Positions 12,500-24,177 of a stretch of 64,000 bases of DNA are shown piece after piece. Within the stretch, counting starts at the first letter, position 1. The number at the start of each line of letters is the position of its first letter. The notes beneath the pieces are model-generated. The model searched no databases. It saw nothing but the letters and a program-made list of their open reading frames with translations, and was not told the origin of the DNA. Position numbers and translations under genes: made by a program. Source of the DNA: Bryoerythrophyllum caledonicum (lineage: Eukaryota; Streptophyta; Bryopsida; Pottiales; Pottiaceae); NCBI GenBank assembly GCA_963971425.1, contig OZ020524.1:7567845-7631844 (forward strand), in the 5' to 3' direction.

Positions 12500-13365
12500 T
12501 CTTTTGAGTTTTTTCCATCCTCCTATTAATTTTTGGTCTTGCCTACATTTTCATTCTCCTCCCCAGATTGGGGATCCTTGTTGATGGAGGCAATTTTGCC
12601 TCAAATTCGGGTGGTTCGACAAGGTGGAGGCTCCAAGACTTTTCTGACCCCCTATCTCATGCATCTGTATGAGCACCATCGTTGTCTAGACCGGGATGAG
12701 CAGAGGATGTGGAGAGATGCGATGGCTCCTTTAGGTCATCCTCCCCGGGGCCCTCCTCAGCAACCAAAAACCTGGTTTATGTTACTGGCAACTCTCCGGG
12801 ATCCTCCGCAATCAGAGTCGCGGTCGACGCTACCGGCAACTCCCCGGGAAGCCTCTTCGTCTCAAGCAATTCCAAGGAAGGAGAGGACCTCCCGATCTCA
12901 CCGAAAGAGACCACGACAACCACCCGGGGCATCCAAGCAACTCACTCTCGTGGAGAACATATCCAAGTTCTCCCGGGAGGTGACGCGAGAGATCCAAGAG
13001 ATAAAGATGGAACTAAAGGAGACAAAGAGTTTCAAAAGGGCTCTTCAGAGGATCTTTGAAGAAGAGGACAACCGGGATATCTTACCAACGGCCCGGGAGA
13101 AGCTAGAGCTAGTGACCAAGTTGAAAGGGGATCTCCGGGCCGCTCAGAAGGAGACCCGAGACTCAAAAGCGCAATCCCAAGAGATTATCGTGTCGTTGAC
13201 CAAGAAGCTTGCCAAGTGACCAAGTGCCACCACACCGTTGCAAGATCGGGGTTCACCCCAGAAAAAGAGGAGATTGGTCCACGCCAAATCTTCCTCTTCG
13301 GAGGAGGATGATCCACCAACTCAAACACAGGTGAGTCGGGTGGATTCCCCATCCTCCAAGGAGTG
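12500..13365 (+). pseudogene. Family T coiled-coil protein, copy 1 (N-terminal half missing)
   Basis: The clearest frame runs 12533-13219. It has a conserved core with W at DWGSLL, then VRQGGGS and PYLMHLYEHH, a Pro/Ser/Arg-rich linker, and a charged coiled coil (SREVTREIQEIKMELKETK…, REKLELVTKLKGDLRAAQKE). The core matches the loci at 36.2-36.95, 42.3-42.6 and 49.7-49.9 kb: PYLMHLYEHH, PFMYHMYEHED, SFLYHFYQHED, SYLMHLYAKHE. The frame has no ATG at its start; just upstream a second frame gives WSCLHF, matching WTCTF in the 49-kb copy, which indicates a frameshift near 12530. After the TGA at 13217-13219 the same frame stays protein-like (Lys/Arg-rich, then Ser/Glu-rich) to a TGA near 13366. 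The function is unknown. It is probably a TE-encoded gag-like or passenger protein. Confidence 0.6.
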
Positions 13366-14222
13366 AGGTGTGAAGGTCTCCAAAAGAAAAAGAAACCTCC
13401 CGGTAACTCCTACCAGGAAGGAGATTGTAGACCTCCCTTCCTCAACCTGAGTCCTTGGTAGAATCCTTTGTGGCCATACTAATTGAGCTTAAGGAGACTC
13501 CACGTGTATCTATAGATACACCCAACCTTCCGCTGGATATTCCCAATCCACCGATAGACCTCCCGGTTGAGATTCTCTCAACTATGTGACTCCGACCTCC
13601 CGGGGGATTCTCTCAACCATGTGGGTACTTCCAACTGTAGTGACAATCCCTGTACGTATCAATCGGAAGAGTCTTCCGGTTTAGTCTTTGTTATATGTTA
13701 TGTGTTATTGTTGATTTACCCCACCGGTTGGTGGAATGTTGTTTTAAGTTGCTAGATTTAAAGACTAGAGAGAGAGTAGTGATGTCGATGGGGCTCCATT
13801 GTGCACCCGGTCACTACCACTTGAGTGGTTTCTCCGGCTACCTAGTTTTCTTAGGAAAATGTTCACCGGTCCCGGGACCGAGAGTCTTCCAATTTACCGG
13901 TCTACTGGTAATCCGCCGGTGACTAGGCTACCCTTGATTTTAGGATCTAGATGCTATTAGTTCTCTAGTGGATCTACTTTTGGAGGGTAGCTATTGACTT
14001 TAGTGCACTCTTTAGATGCCATTTTCACCTTTTGGGGATCTAGTTTTGGAAGGTAGCTAGTCGCCTTTGTTTACTTAAGGGCTTGGGCTCTTGTGTTAAG
14101 TACTCTTCTCTTTGTTGATTTGCTCATGTCTTTCCTTTATTGCTTCTGTCTAGAGTATTTGTTGAGCTTGTGTGAGTAGACCAGGAGAGAGTTGAGTCCT
14201 CCTAGTGTGTCTTTGCTAGGTG
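13366..14222 (+). other. Downstream region of family T copy 1
   Basis: Rich in CCCGG, ACCGGT and TTCCGG motifs. GATGGGGCTCCATTGTGCACCCGGTC at about 13787 matches the region downstream of the truncated family T copy at about 58215, so this is shared 3' non-coding sequence. It ends where solo LTR S copy 1 begins. Confidence 0.45.
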
Positions 14223-15717
14223 TGTAGTAGGAACTTTTTCAAATTGATGTAGTTCATGCTGTTTTGGTGTGAATAGACTCTCTAAATCCACTTGAATTAG
14301 GTTTGATTATGTGAATACAAATCAAATAGATGTATGAAGTAGTTTTGGTAGTTAGGATGTGAAACCACCATTTTGTAACCACCTAGAACTATAAGAGAAG
14401 AAGAGAAGGACCAAGAAAACACTACACCCTTAGTTTTGAGCGATCACATTTTACAGTTTTACTCATTATCTTAGCTTGATCTACTTGATCATGTTCTGTC
14501 ATCGATTAGATTCTCGTTATGACTGTGTAGTGTTAGTGGTTATGTTCTGATCATATCAACTGGATTCACTATGCACATATACTATCAAATTGATGCGTGA
14601 TCAACTGGATAAGTCGGATTATTAGAGTTGTCTGGTCTCACCTGTAACACATCAACTAGATTCGCTAACTTGCATACACTCTGGCTACAGAAATCTACTT
14701 GATCTTGAAGTCATGGATAAGGAAGCATGTAGAGTCATAGTTGGGAATACTAAGGAGGTTCGGAGTCAAAGTTATCAGCTGGATGAGTGAGAGCGAGAGA
14801 TCAAGTTGATAAGGTTAAGTCCAAAGAAAGTCCAGGGTTGCTTGGGGAGTTACAGCCGTGACTATCTACTAGAATTAAAGAAGTTAACTGTAGAGATGAC
14901 GATCCTACAATAGCTAAGACTTGAGTTTTCTATCAATTGGAGTTAACTGTAGGTTACTAAGTGTGAGAGTAATATACATGCTTCAAATTATAATATAGAA
15001 ATACGAAGTCACCAGGAAATGTGAATGCTTGGTTGAATTATGTTCTACAGGATTATGTGTCCGGCCAACCATATCTACTAGATGATTTAATGAATGATTT
15101 GACTTACAAAACCCTTAATTCAATTAAGAATAATCTACTTGATAGGAGGTATGCGTGGCCTTCATCCAATAGAATATTATAACTATAATTAGAATTAATT
15201 GAGTCTTTGTAATTAAGGAAAATCTTGATGGTAAATTGATGTGTGAGAATCCATGAATTGTGATCAAGGCATTTGACATACATAAGGTGATTTCAATGGA
15301 GGATTGAGATCAAATTACAAGAAGTAAAGATGGAGTAAAGAGGAACGGGAGAATTGCATGAGTTAAGTATCAAAACCCCAATTTCAATTACGCAACATGA
15401 CATAATACCATTCGTAATATGGACTAAGGTAAAGGAATTTACAATGTTGTGACTATCAAATTCATCATGGATACATCAACTGGATACTAAGGTTACTATC
15501 AATTTGATTGGACTAAGAGTGTTCCCGGAATAATAATTAATTCCTTAAAGAAGTATATTTTGGGTTAATTCAATAACAAACACAATTACAACCTTCATGT
15601 GACCTTAAGCTACTTAAACATTAAACAAAAATATCCATTTCCCATAGAAGTTCCTAGAATTGGATTGCATGGAGTGATGTTGAAGAGTTCAATGAAAGAT
15701 AGAATTTCTATACTACA
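14223..15717 (+). mobile_element. Solo LTR, family S, copy 1
   Basis: Begins TGTAGTAG and ends CTATACTACA, matching the S copy at 52284-56558 once that copy's two insertions are removed (1495 versus about 1450 bp). Shared landmarks in order: a TATA-like TATAAGAG at 14390, GCCGTGACTATCTACT at about 14853, and CATGTGACCTTAA at about 15596. Flanks AGGTG and GTGTG are only partly alike, so the target duplication has decayed. No coding capacity. The motif ATCAACTGGAT or close variants recurs at about 14557, 14603, 14653 and 15473. Confidence 0.65.
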
Positions 15718-15895
15718 GTGTGCAAGGTTGTGACTTCTTGTGTGTTATGTGATTGAGTGTGAATAGAGACATCCCGAAGGTGTAGGATATCCAGGTTAGA
15801 TAGGTGGAGTGAGATCCGGGATTTATGCTCCAAACCTTTTACTAGAGGGACCGGAAAGAGTTGTTTTACCGGATGGGATCCGAGAAGCCCACGGC
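15718..15895 (+). other. Continuation of family T-type non-coding sequence
   Basis: Contains ATCCGGGA, GACCGGAAAG and TTACCGGATGGG motifs like those upstream of the S insertion, so it is probably the other side of the interrupted element. Confidence 0.35.
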
Positions 15896-15897
15896 TA

Positions 15898-16374
15898 CCG
15901 TACTTCAAGGGCAGCTCCGGCAAAAAATAATTAAAATCATGCATGCCGAAATTTAAAAAAAATTCAAGGTCATAGTTGCCGAAATTTTGTGAAAATATAC
16001 AACTATAATGTCGAAAACTCAAAAATTGTCAAAAACTCAAAAATTGACGTTGCTTCGCCATTTTCGCTCAACCCTAATTGAAAACGTGCAAGCACACAGA
16101 AAGAGAAGAAAACAGGAGCAAAGTTTTTCAAAGTAGAGATTAAGTGTAGGGAACGGCTGAATTAATGATAAGTTGTCACTACCGCTATTACGTTTAAACT
16201 AGTACCGGTATATTGTTCCATTTTCATCCACCCACTAGGATGAATGCCGGAATTAATTAATTTTTTTTTTAAAAGTCAAAAATTCAAAAATTCCGTTTTT
16301 TATTGCCGAAGGCATATTTTCCACTTTAAATAAATATTTGGCACCAAGGTGCCGAACCTGCCCTTGAAGTACGG
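15898..16374. mobile_element. TA-flanked MITE, 477 bp
   Basis: CCGTACTTCAAGGGCAG at the left end is the exact inverted complement of CTGCCCTTGAAGTACGG at the right end, and both ends are bordered by TA (15896-15897, 16375-16376). CCGGCA and TGCCGAA motifs are repeated inside. TA duplication and C-initial TIRs suggest a Tc1/mariner (Stowaway-like) non-autonomous element. Confidence 0.7.
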
Positions 16375-16376
16375 TA

Positions 16377-18135
16377 TTTATGATAGCCTCTCTTAAGTAG
16401 AAAGTGTTTGGATTGGTGGGGAGGAAGGGTGATAACCCCCTTCTTGGTACACCGGGAGAGATCCCAGCTAAGTTTGAGTCCGGAGAATTCCGGGATTATT
16501 ACCCTTGCAGTGGACGAGTTCCGACGATCCCCATGGAAGGTTGTCTTGCTCATATGATTTCCTTAGTACTAACTTGTTGTGAGTCATATCTTCTTGGTTT
16601 GATTCATTGGGTGTGGTTGTAGTTGGAACCCGGGCTTGCGTGACCGATTTACCGGGACAAATTCCCGGTAGATTGTGAAGACCGGTAAACCGACTGCGAC
16701 CTTTTTAACTCTTTCAAGGTGTAGGGTTAGATTGTGGATATTGTGGCATGCAGTCTGCGAGAACGGATGATTGTGACTTTCCGGGCATTGTAAAAACTTA
16801 CCGAAAATCTACTCTGACGGTCAACAGAGTTTAACTGAAACACATGTAGTTACTTGTTACCGGTTACTAAGGTACCAGGGAATCCATCCTCCGGGATGTG
16901 CCGAGATATTATGTGTGAATTGTTGTTAAAATTTAATAGTTTGATGCACGATAAAAATCCCTGGAAACTATTTGGTAAGGTGGGCTTGCTTAAGGTTAAT
17001 TTTGGTTAACTTTGAGAATTACGAACCACTAGACTATGACACACTTTGTTTGTTGAACATTATCGACATTATGATTTTGGAAAGTATCCTTAAATACTTG
17101 CACCTTTCTCCAAGTTCCAAATTCACTATATACATCCTTGCAAAAATAATTACTCCTTTCAAATGTAATGTTAGAGACGTTGGAATGTATAAAATTTTCT
17201 CATTCCACACATCCACTTATACAAAAAATAATCAATTAACTTTATTTAAAAATAGGTAACATACAAAGTATATTCTTTGTTTACATTGACATGGCCGCAA
17301 TGTAGAAATAAACATCCACTAGAAGGTCTTAAAAAATGACCTTCGGAATTTACAGAATAGTGTTCATGCATCAAGACATCATCTTCATAGACTACATAAC
17401 AAAGTGCCCATGTACAATTAATCTTCATTTAAGTCAGTATCATGTCTTGGACTTCGCCCAGCCTCACTTGAGATCGCTCAGGCTGTCCGATGGCGGACGG
17501 TGTCGTGTAGAGAGGGGAGCGCCTTGAGAATTCGCAGGGAATCTGGCTGCGACTGGAGATTGTTTGCTCAGGAATCCAATCGTATCTTCAAATCTTCAGG
17601 TCTTCGGTCTCTAGACTTCAGTCTTCAGTCTTCAAACTCCTCCCCGTTGGCCTATCCTGTGGTGGTTCTAAAGGGTTAAGGGTAAAGGTGGGTGATAAGA
17701 AACCACGGCCTCGGACGGGTAAAACGGGACGGCCAGACCACAAGCTGAAACCGTCCGAAAGATTGGCTCCTAAAATTCAAACCCACGGTGACCGGCAAAC
17801 GTGCCTCACCGGTGGGAACGACATAAACACGACCGTGTGGGCAATTAACCCCACTTTGCCACAACAGAGTTTACAAGAACAGAATTGAAATACAACTAGC
17901 CTCCAAAACTCGTTTGGAATCACAAAAAAAGAAATCGGACCACAAGCCACAACACACTTGTCTCCATCTTCTCTTCTCTTCAAGTCAAGCCTCAAGTCTT
18001 CAATTCCTCCATCCTTCAACTCCAAAGTCTTCAAGTGTTCAAAAACACTAAGAAACCCAAAAGAAGTGTTCAAAAACACAATGGAAAAGTTTCACCAAGG
18101 CTGTATCCTTCAAACAAGTGACACAGATGACTTAA
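16377..18135. other. Non-coding stretch, partly CCGG-rich
   Basis: 16400-16960 is rich in ACCGGT, CCCGG and TTCCGG and is probably more of the 12.5-kb family T element. 16960-17450 is AT-rich. 17450-17900 has a few CGGACGG motifs like those at 7 kb and 20 kb. No gene supported. Confidence 0.35.
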
Positions 18136-18139
18136 AACT

Positions 18140-18660
18140 TCAAATACTAAGTGTATTAGCTCTCTGGAAAGCTAATTCAAACAACTAACACTCCTCCAAA
18201 TTTCAAGTCAATCTAAACTACTGTCCGAAAGTTATGGACAATCAAAGTTCTGCCTACCCCTATTCATTCAGATCTCTATAACTTCTTGCTCACAACTCCG
18301 AATTTCAATTGTGATATCTTTCTAGAAAGCTAAGATAGAGACGCATACACCCTCCAAATCTCAAAGAAAACTAAGATCTACAGCAAAAGTTATAGCTTGT
18401 CAAACCTCTGCCTCTCAATGGATGGCCTCGGGTTTTCACAGGAAAACAAACCTTCATAACTTTTGCTACATAACTCCGAATTCAATTTGTGATATCTTTC
18501 TAGAAAGCTAAGATAGTGACGCATACACCCTCCGAATCTCAAAGAAAACTAAGAACTACAGCAAAAGTTATAGCTTGTCAAACCTCTGCCTCTCAATGGA
18601 TGGCCTCGGGTTTTCACAGAAAAACAAACCTTCATAACTTTTGCTACATAACTCCAAATT
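18140..18660. repeat. Tandem repeat, 178-bp period
   Basis: Two near-identical units start at the CTCCGAATT motifs at 18296 and 18474, and a third start is at 18652 (178 bp each time). Shared inside: GATATCTTTCTAGAAAGC, ACGCATACACCCTCC and GGATGGCCTCGGGTTTTC. A more diverged partial unit lies at about 18150-18295. Tandem units of this size are common in untranslated parts of plant LTR retrotransposons. Confidence 0.85.
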
Positions 18661-19430
18661 CAATTTTTGAAACGAGTATAGAAATCTCTGAAGACAAAGA
18701 ACAAACCCTTAAATTTTCAATTCCATGCGAACAAAATTCGCTGAGCTACATACAGTCAAAGTTCTGCTCCAAACCCTTGTTCTGTCACCCGCACACACAC
18801 ACACTCACTCACTAAGGAATCTCTTTTCCCACTTTTCCACCTCAAGTGGACGTGAGCACTCCAGCCCATGTCACCCTACCCAAAGTACCCCACAAGGTAC
18901 TTCATTACTTTCTTATCCTTTCCACTTTCAACCACATAAAATTCCCTAGTCATTTATTTATTGGAAGACTAAAAACTTAGACCTTCCAATCAACAAGATA
19001 ATTAAAATAAAAAAATAACTAAATAAAAAGAAACTTATCGTAAGATAGTTGATGGTACGGACGTATGAAGGTGTTGATTCGCACAACCTGATCACCAAGT
19101 CGTGGACTTGGTTGGCTGGAAATGTCGTAGTCAGTGGCCGCCGCCGGTCCGGGTTCGAACCCGATCGAGTCCGTCGAGTGGTTGGGCGGCCCACGGCTTG
19201 GCTGGCTAGTGAGGCAGGAAAAATACCAGTCAATCCGCTACCTACCCCCCTGAGCAGTGACAAGAACGGTGCAGCACCTACATGCTAACACTTGCCCAAA
19301 TCCCCAAACCGTGGTTCTCACCACGATCAAACCTTTTTACCTCATCTAACCGCTAGCTGTAATCAAAACATATCCACACTGGTATTAATATCTACATGAT
19401 GGAAGAATTTCCATCAGGACAACGGACTTG
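18661..19430. other. Non-coding, with a tRNA-like B-box
   Basis: GGTTCGAACCC at about 19148-19160 matches a pol III B-box (T-loop) and sits in a GC-rich palindromic context. No acceptable A-box at tRNA spacing or cloverleaf was found, so I do not call a tRNA; a SINE remnant is possible. Confidence 0.35.
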
Positions 19431-19439
19431 GCCATAATG

Positions 19440-19660
19440 CTCGATCGAACGGCCGCACGATCGGCACCATCTATCGTAGTCGTCCGATCGCTCTCATCCA
19501 TCTGTGGCCGTTCGATTGCGGATGCACTCGGCTGCGCCCGCCTAATCGGACGATCTCGCTCCATCCGATGCCAATCGAACATCCTTGATCAATCGACTTG
19601 AGATCAGTCGGTCGGCACTTGGTGGTCAACCGCCATGCCGTCCGCCCTAGAGCTTTGCGG
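19440..19660. repeat. GATCG/TCCGATCG-rich block
   Basis: Degenerate repeats of GATCG, CGGCCG and TCGAAC/TCGATT motifs, similar in texture to 6990-7380. Non-coding in appearance. Confidence 0.45.
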
Positions 19661-19999
19661 ACAGCCACCACGCCACCAAGCCTCAAATTTTAGCAACTCC
19701 CTCCCCTCTCCTCCACTTCTCTCTGCTCTTTGACATCACAAAAGTGGTTTAAAACTTTTCTTTTTTAGGTAGTTTGACATTGCACTTGCAGTCTAAATAA
19801 GGAGAAAGAGTCATGCATTACTAGTAAGAGGAATGTCTGGAAGATTTTATGCAAATATAGTTGGATATTCCATTCCAAATATCCTATGCGCTTGGAAACA
19901 TATGAAGAATATAACTTGTGAACAATGATTCTACTTAAAATAGACAACATAAGAAATGTTGATTCATTTTCTTCCTTTACAGGCTTTACTAACCACAAG

Positions 20000-20890
20000 T
20001 ATATTGGAATGGGCGACCGCCAGGCCGTCCGCATGGCGGTCGGTTTTTGCCATATGCGTGTCCCCCTTGCCGTCTGCCTCGCCAACCGCACAGCGTTCGG
20101 TCCTTGGATGTTCCCTCCACGGACTACAAAGCCGACTGCCGTTCGGTCGGCCCTTGGGCGTCCACCCCGCCGACGGCCAGGCCGACCGCCAAACAATGGG
20201 CCCTTAGGCGTCCGCTACGCGCTTTATAACGTTGAAAGCGCGTTTTCAAGACGCTTTCATCGATAATTACACGTTCAAAAAATTCCAAAAATGAGGGAGT
20301 TATGGCCAAAAAACCCGGGGCAGCCCGATTTAGGAACAATGCTGACTGTTTCGACAGCCTGGTCAAATGAACCACAACTCCAAATTGAGTTTGGTTTTCC
20401 TTGTTTTGTACTAGTGCAGGGGGCGCTCAAATGACAAAGACTGACCGCCGTGCGGACGACTAGGTAGTCAGCCGCGAGGACGGGTGAGGGCAATCGCCAT
20501 GCGGACGTGAAGTGAGGCTCCATGTATTGTTTTCTTTACACTCACGGTGATTGTGATCGTTGGGAGACGGGAGGATGTCAATCTACTAGCGGACGAGGTC
20601 GGGGGAGCGGTTGGCGGGGCGGTCGACAAAATGTCGACCGCTGGACGGTCCGCTGCGCGGTCGGGAGAGGGCGGTCGGCCAAGCGGACGGTCGTGCAGTC
20701 GCCCGTGCAGACGAAATGGCCGTCTCCAGCGTGGTCGCCTCCAGGGGTGGACGCCCGGCGCTGTCTGCCGGGCGGTCGGCCGGGGTTGCGGACGGCTATT
20801 TACCCCGAGTAAATTGACTAAAATTGTTTATGTCATCGGACGTCCTCATGGCGCCGAGGGCGTCCTTCGTCGGGCGACCGGACGTCATGA
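20000..20890. repeat. GC-rich island of CGGACGG / GGCGGTCGG motifs
   Basis: GGCGGTCGG, CGGACGG and GCCGACCGCC repeat densely at 20005-20215 and 20440-20890, separated by an ordinary stretch. All frames are open for short distances only because of GC content. It lies upstream of the gag remnant at 21 kb and may be that element's LTR or leader. Confidence 0.45.
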
Positions 20891-21079
20891 ACGTTGAGCG
20901 TCGTGACAACTCTGATGGAATTATAATTTTTTTACCTTAGTAGGTGTCAAAATAAGAAACTAGCTAACCCCAATAGGATAGAGGAGCCAAAATGTGGCTT
21001 CTCTAATGACATTTTACGGATAATAATTGATGCCAATGATCTTTTTTCATCCAATTCTTTTTTGGAGAATTTGTTGAAT

Positions 21080-22125
21080 GTGTAAGTATTAGGTGATGAT
21101 GAAACTTGTCTCATTGACTGAGGTAGTCATGTTTTGCCTAGCCCTTAAAAAGTTAAATCTATTGCCAAATGATGGAATGACAAATCCTTTCATAAAAAAT
21201 GTTTTTATTGATAGTATGCCAAATTCACAAATTCAGTACCAAGTCAGCGTTATCCTACCTGATGATTAAGAATTGGTCTTTACATGTGCCATGAATTGTG
21301 AGGAGTCTATATTCGGAGCTGGTTATGCATTAAATGCACAACTACCTCCTCCATTTATGTTGGAAATATACTCTTGGTTATGCTTTATCCATGGAAGGTT
21401 ATGGAAAAGATTATTATCTTCAAAAAGTAATGAGTCCGTTCCTATTGGCTTTAAAGATCCAATCAAAAAAATTCCTTACCGTTATTATTATTGGCACAAG
21501 AGGATACTCAAACTAATGAAATTGAGAAATTATTGGAGAAATAAAAGCTTTTTTCTGTCCAAGTGGCAAATGTAAACACCAAACGACCTAGAGCGGATAA
21601 TAAAAGGAATAATGTTTGGTGTACTAATTGTTGAGGTTATGGACATTTGACAACAAAATGTTCTACTCCAATTGGTAATAAAATACCTCTTAAATGTAGT
21701 TATTGTGGAGGGAAGAATCATGCTGTAACTTGTTGTTGGTATTTAAAGGAAGTTAGAGTAGTGAATCAAGTGGCTTCACCTCCACAAGAACCTGAGGGTA
21801 AAATAATTATGCTCAAATTTCTAAAAATGTTTTGTACATTCTCGTGATTGTGATAACTCTAATGAGAGTGGAAACAAGGGGAATGATAATAATGAACCAC
21901 AAAGAAATAGAAGACCTATTATCTGTTATAATTGTGGAGAAACTAGTCATATAGCTCGCATTTGTAGTAAACCTAGTAAAGGTGGTCGTGGAGGATATGA
22001 TCCACATTGTCAAAGACGTTAACAAATTGGACATACTGCTAATGAATGCAATGCATGGGCTGTGGTTAAACAACAAAGAAAGGAAGACACTAGAATGTTA
22101 ATCATGTCTCTCAATGTCAAAGTTC
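21080..22125 (+). pseudogene. Retroelement gag remnant with zinc-knuckle array
   Basis: Three frames carry pieces of one degraded gag-like protein. Zinc knuckles (C-x2-C-x4-H-x4-C) are recognisable in order: CTNC(stop)GYGHLTTKC at about 21621-21660, CSYCGGKNHAVTCC at about 21695-21736, CYNCGETSHIARIC at about 21922-21965, and a damaged fourth ending QIGHTANEC at about 22020-22050. Such knuckles bind packaged RNA in LTR-retrotransposon gag proteins. No protease or reverse transcriptase follows before the MULE segment. Upstream (21273-21570) two overlapping frames look like gag capsid debris. Frameshifts and stops show it is dead; whether it is Ty3 or Ty1 type is not decidable from this. Confidence 0.6.
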
Positions 22126-22962
22126 TCTTGTAAGAGATGTTTGTATAACTAGGTTTGCCAATAAGGCCAAAGTAAATTTTTTAGAGAGTGATCAAGAGAA
22201 TAGTTTGGATAGTGGTTATAGGCATAAAAAAGAAAAGAAATTAAAACATTAGAAGGGTGAAGGAAATAATAATCAAGCTTCCATCTCCATACCATCTTCC
22301 GCAACACCTATTACTCTATTAAAAAGACCAGTAAATGGTGAAATTCAAAAAGATAATAAGTGTTAAAATAACCTAAAACCAACACTGTAGTCCTACAAAG
22401 AGATGCTTTTCACCAACAACAAACCTATCTTGTAAGTGGTGAGCGGTGAGCAAAAAAAAGTTTGAAAATAGGAAAACAAATAGGTTTTTGGTAAAAAAAA
22501 AATTGGTTTTGAAGAAAATTAATAATTAGTGTAACTTTTGATACAAAATGTTGGAATTTTTTCTAAATAAAGAAAATTTCCTATAGCTGTGGATACATTG
22601 ACCATTGACAAAAAAAAATTCCTTTCTTCACTCATGTCCACGAATTGTAATCTACGGAGTTAGATAATTTATTCATCAAAGCAGTATAACAAGATTTTTC
22701 TAATAATATATCAATCGTCCAAGATGACCCCAAACTATCAAGTGATGGTGGGAGATATCAAATTTCTTTAAATGAAGTAGTTGCGGGTTCAAATCTTGGT
22801 TGTGATATGTTGTCTCCAGCTGATGAAACTGCCGCAAGTTGCCAACATACCACTTCGTATGCGGCAGAATAAAAAAAATAGAGAAAAACTAGTAGAGAGA
22901 AAAACACTGATACATTTACTATTATCCATACTCATGGGATGCAATATCCATTTAACATATTT

Positions 22963-23227
22963 TGTTAGAGATTAGAGTTGCTCGTTGTTATTATGATATC
23001 GTAAATAGTTGAGGTAGATTTAGAAGGGAAAGTATAAGGGAGAAAATGGAGAGAGGTGAAACGAACTTAAAGTAGTCCCATGTGCACTCGCAAAGGTTGT
23101 TACCAATTGGTACTATAAGTAAAGGCCTTCAAATGAAGGCCATATCTCACTTCAAGCGTTGTTTGTTATACCTTATCTGTTTCATTTGCTTGTGCAATCA
23201 TTTCTCTATTTCTTTTGAACCTCAATA
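22963..23227 (+). repeat. Copia 5' LTR
   Basis: 265 bp; starts TGTTAGAG, contains a TATA-like TATAAGTA at about 23114, ends CCTCAATA immediately before the primer-binding site. Aligns throughout with 31029-31300, apart from a 7-bp-scale indel near 23095. Confidence 0.85.
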
Positions 23228-23238
23228 GGTTATGGGCC
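23228..23238 (+). promoter_or_regulatory. Primer-binding site matching the anticodon arm of initiator tRNA-Met
   Basis: GGTTATGGGCC directly follows the 5' LTR. It is complementary to the anticodon stem-loop of initiator tRNA-Met (GGCCCATAACC, containing the CAT anticodon), not to the tRNA 3' end. Drosophila copia and yeast Ty5 prime in this way from a half-tRNA. The usual plant copia site (TGGTATCAGAGC) is absent. Confidence 0.75.
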
Positions 23239-23719
23239 AACTCATGTGACTTGCGTGTGTAGAGTTTTGGTGCAAATTGGTTACGAGGAAATCTTGGTAG
23301 TCTTTGAGTGTTGGAGGTGCACAAAATCCAATTTGTAGGATTACATGTGTACAAGAGTTGGCTCAAGGTTGTTGGCAAATTGGACGTGCACAAGGTTCAA
23401 TTTCAAGCATTAGAAGTGCACAAGTATCGATTCAAGGCCATTGGAAGCATTAGAGGTGATTGAAGACGATCCAAGGACTTTCTACGAGCATTGGAGGTGT
23501 ACAGTGAAGGGTGACAACTTTGTAAGTATTTATATCTGCATTTTTGCACTTTTGGACTTTGCCCATACACATAGTATACAATCCATATGGGTAGCCGTGA
23601 AATTTGAGTGTTCTAGGTGTGTGTGCATGTTGCCTATACACATAATATATAACCTGTATGGGTAGCCCTGAAATTTGAATGTTGTAGGTGCATATGTGCA
23701 CATTGGAGCCTAAAAAAGG

Positions 23720-24177
23720 CTCATTTGAGTGATTAAGGTGCACTAGTGCACATCGGAAGTTAGAAGTTAATGATGGAGTGCAAATATGACAACATATGAT
23801 GGCGAGAGTGTTAGACTCATTGACAAGTTCAAAGGTGAGAATTTCAATCTTTGGAAGTTTAAGATGGAGATGGTGTTGGCATCCATAGACCTTTGGGAGA
23901 TTGTGGATTACTTCGAGGAGCCTCCATCCAAAGACGATGATCCAAAGGCTCATTTGAGTGATTAAGGTGCACTAGTGCACATCGGAAGTTAGAAGTTAGT
24001 GATGGAGTGCAAATATGACAACATATGATGGCGAGAGTGTTAGACTCATTGACAAGTTCAAAGGTGAGAATTTCAATCTTTGGAAGTTTAAGATGGAGAT
24101 GGTGTTGGCATCCATAGACCTTTGGGAGATTGTGGATTACTTCGAGGAGCCTCCATCCAAAGACGATGATCCAAAGG
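23720..24177 (+). repeat. 229-bp tandem duplication at the start of copia gag
   Basis: 23720-23948 is repeated almost exactly at 23949-24177, including the gag start (ATG at 23786 and 24015). The join falls at a shared AAAGGCTC. Because 229 is not a multiple of 3, the first gag start runs into a stop soon after the join, while the second start reopens the frame. Near identity suggests a duplication much younger than the LTR divergence. Confidence 0.9.

Noticed and set aside
19140..19165. Possible tRNA gene from a GGTTCGAACCC motif
   Set aside because: No A-box at correct spacing, no acceptor stem and no cloverleaf; the motif is also a palindrome likely by chance.
20522..20897. Overlapping Gly/Arg-rich ORFs
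   Set aside because: All frames on both strands are open in this CGGACGG-rich island and none has a recognisable domain.
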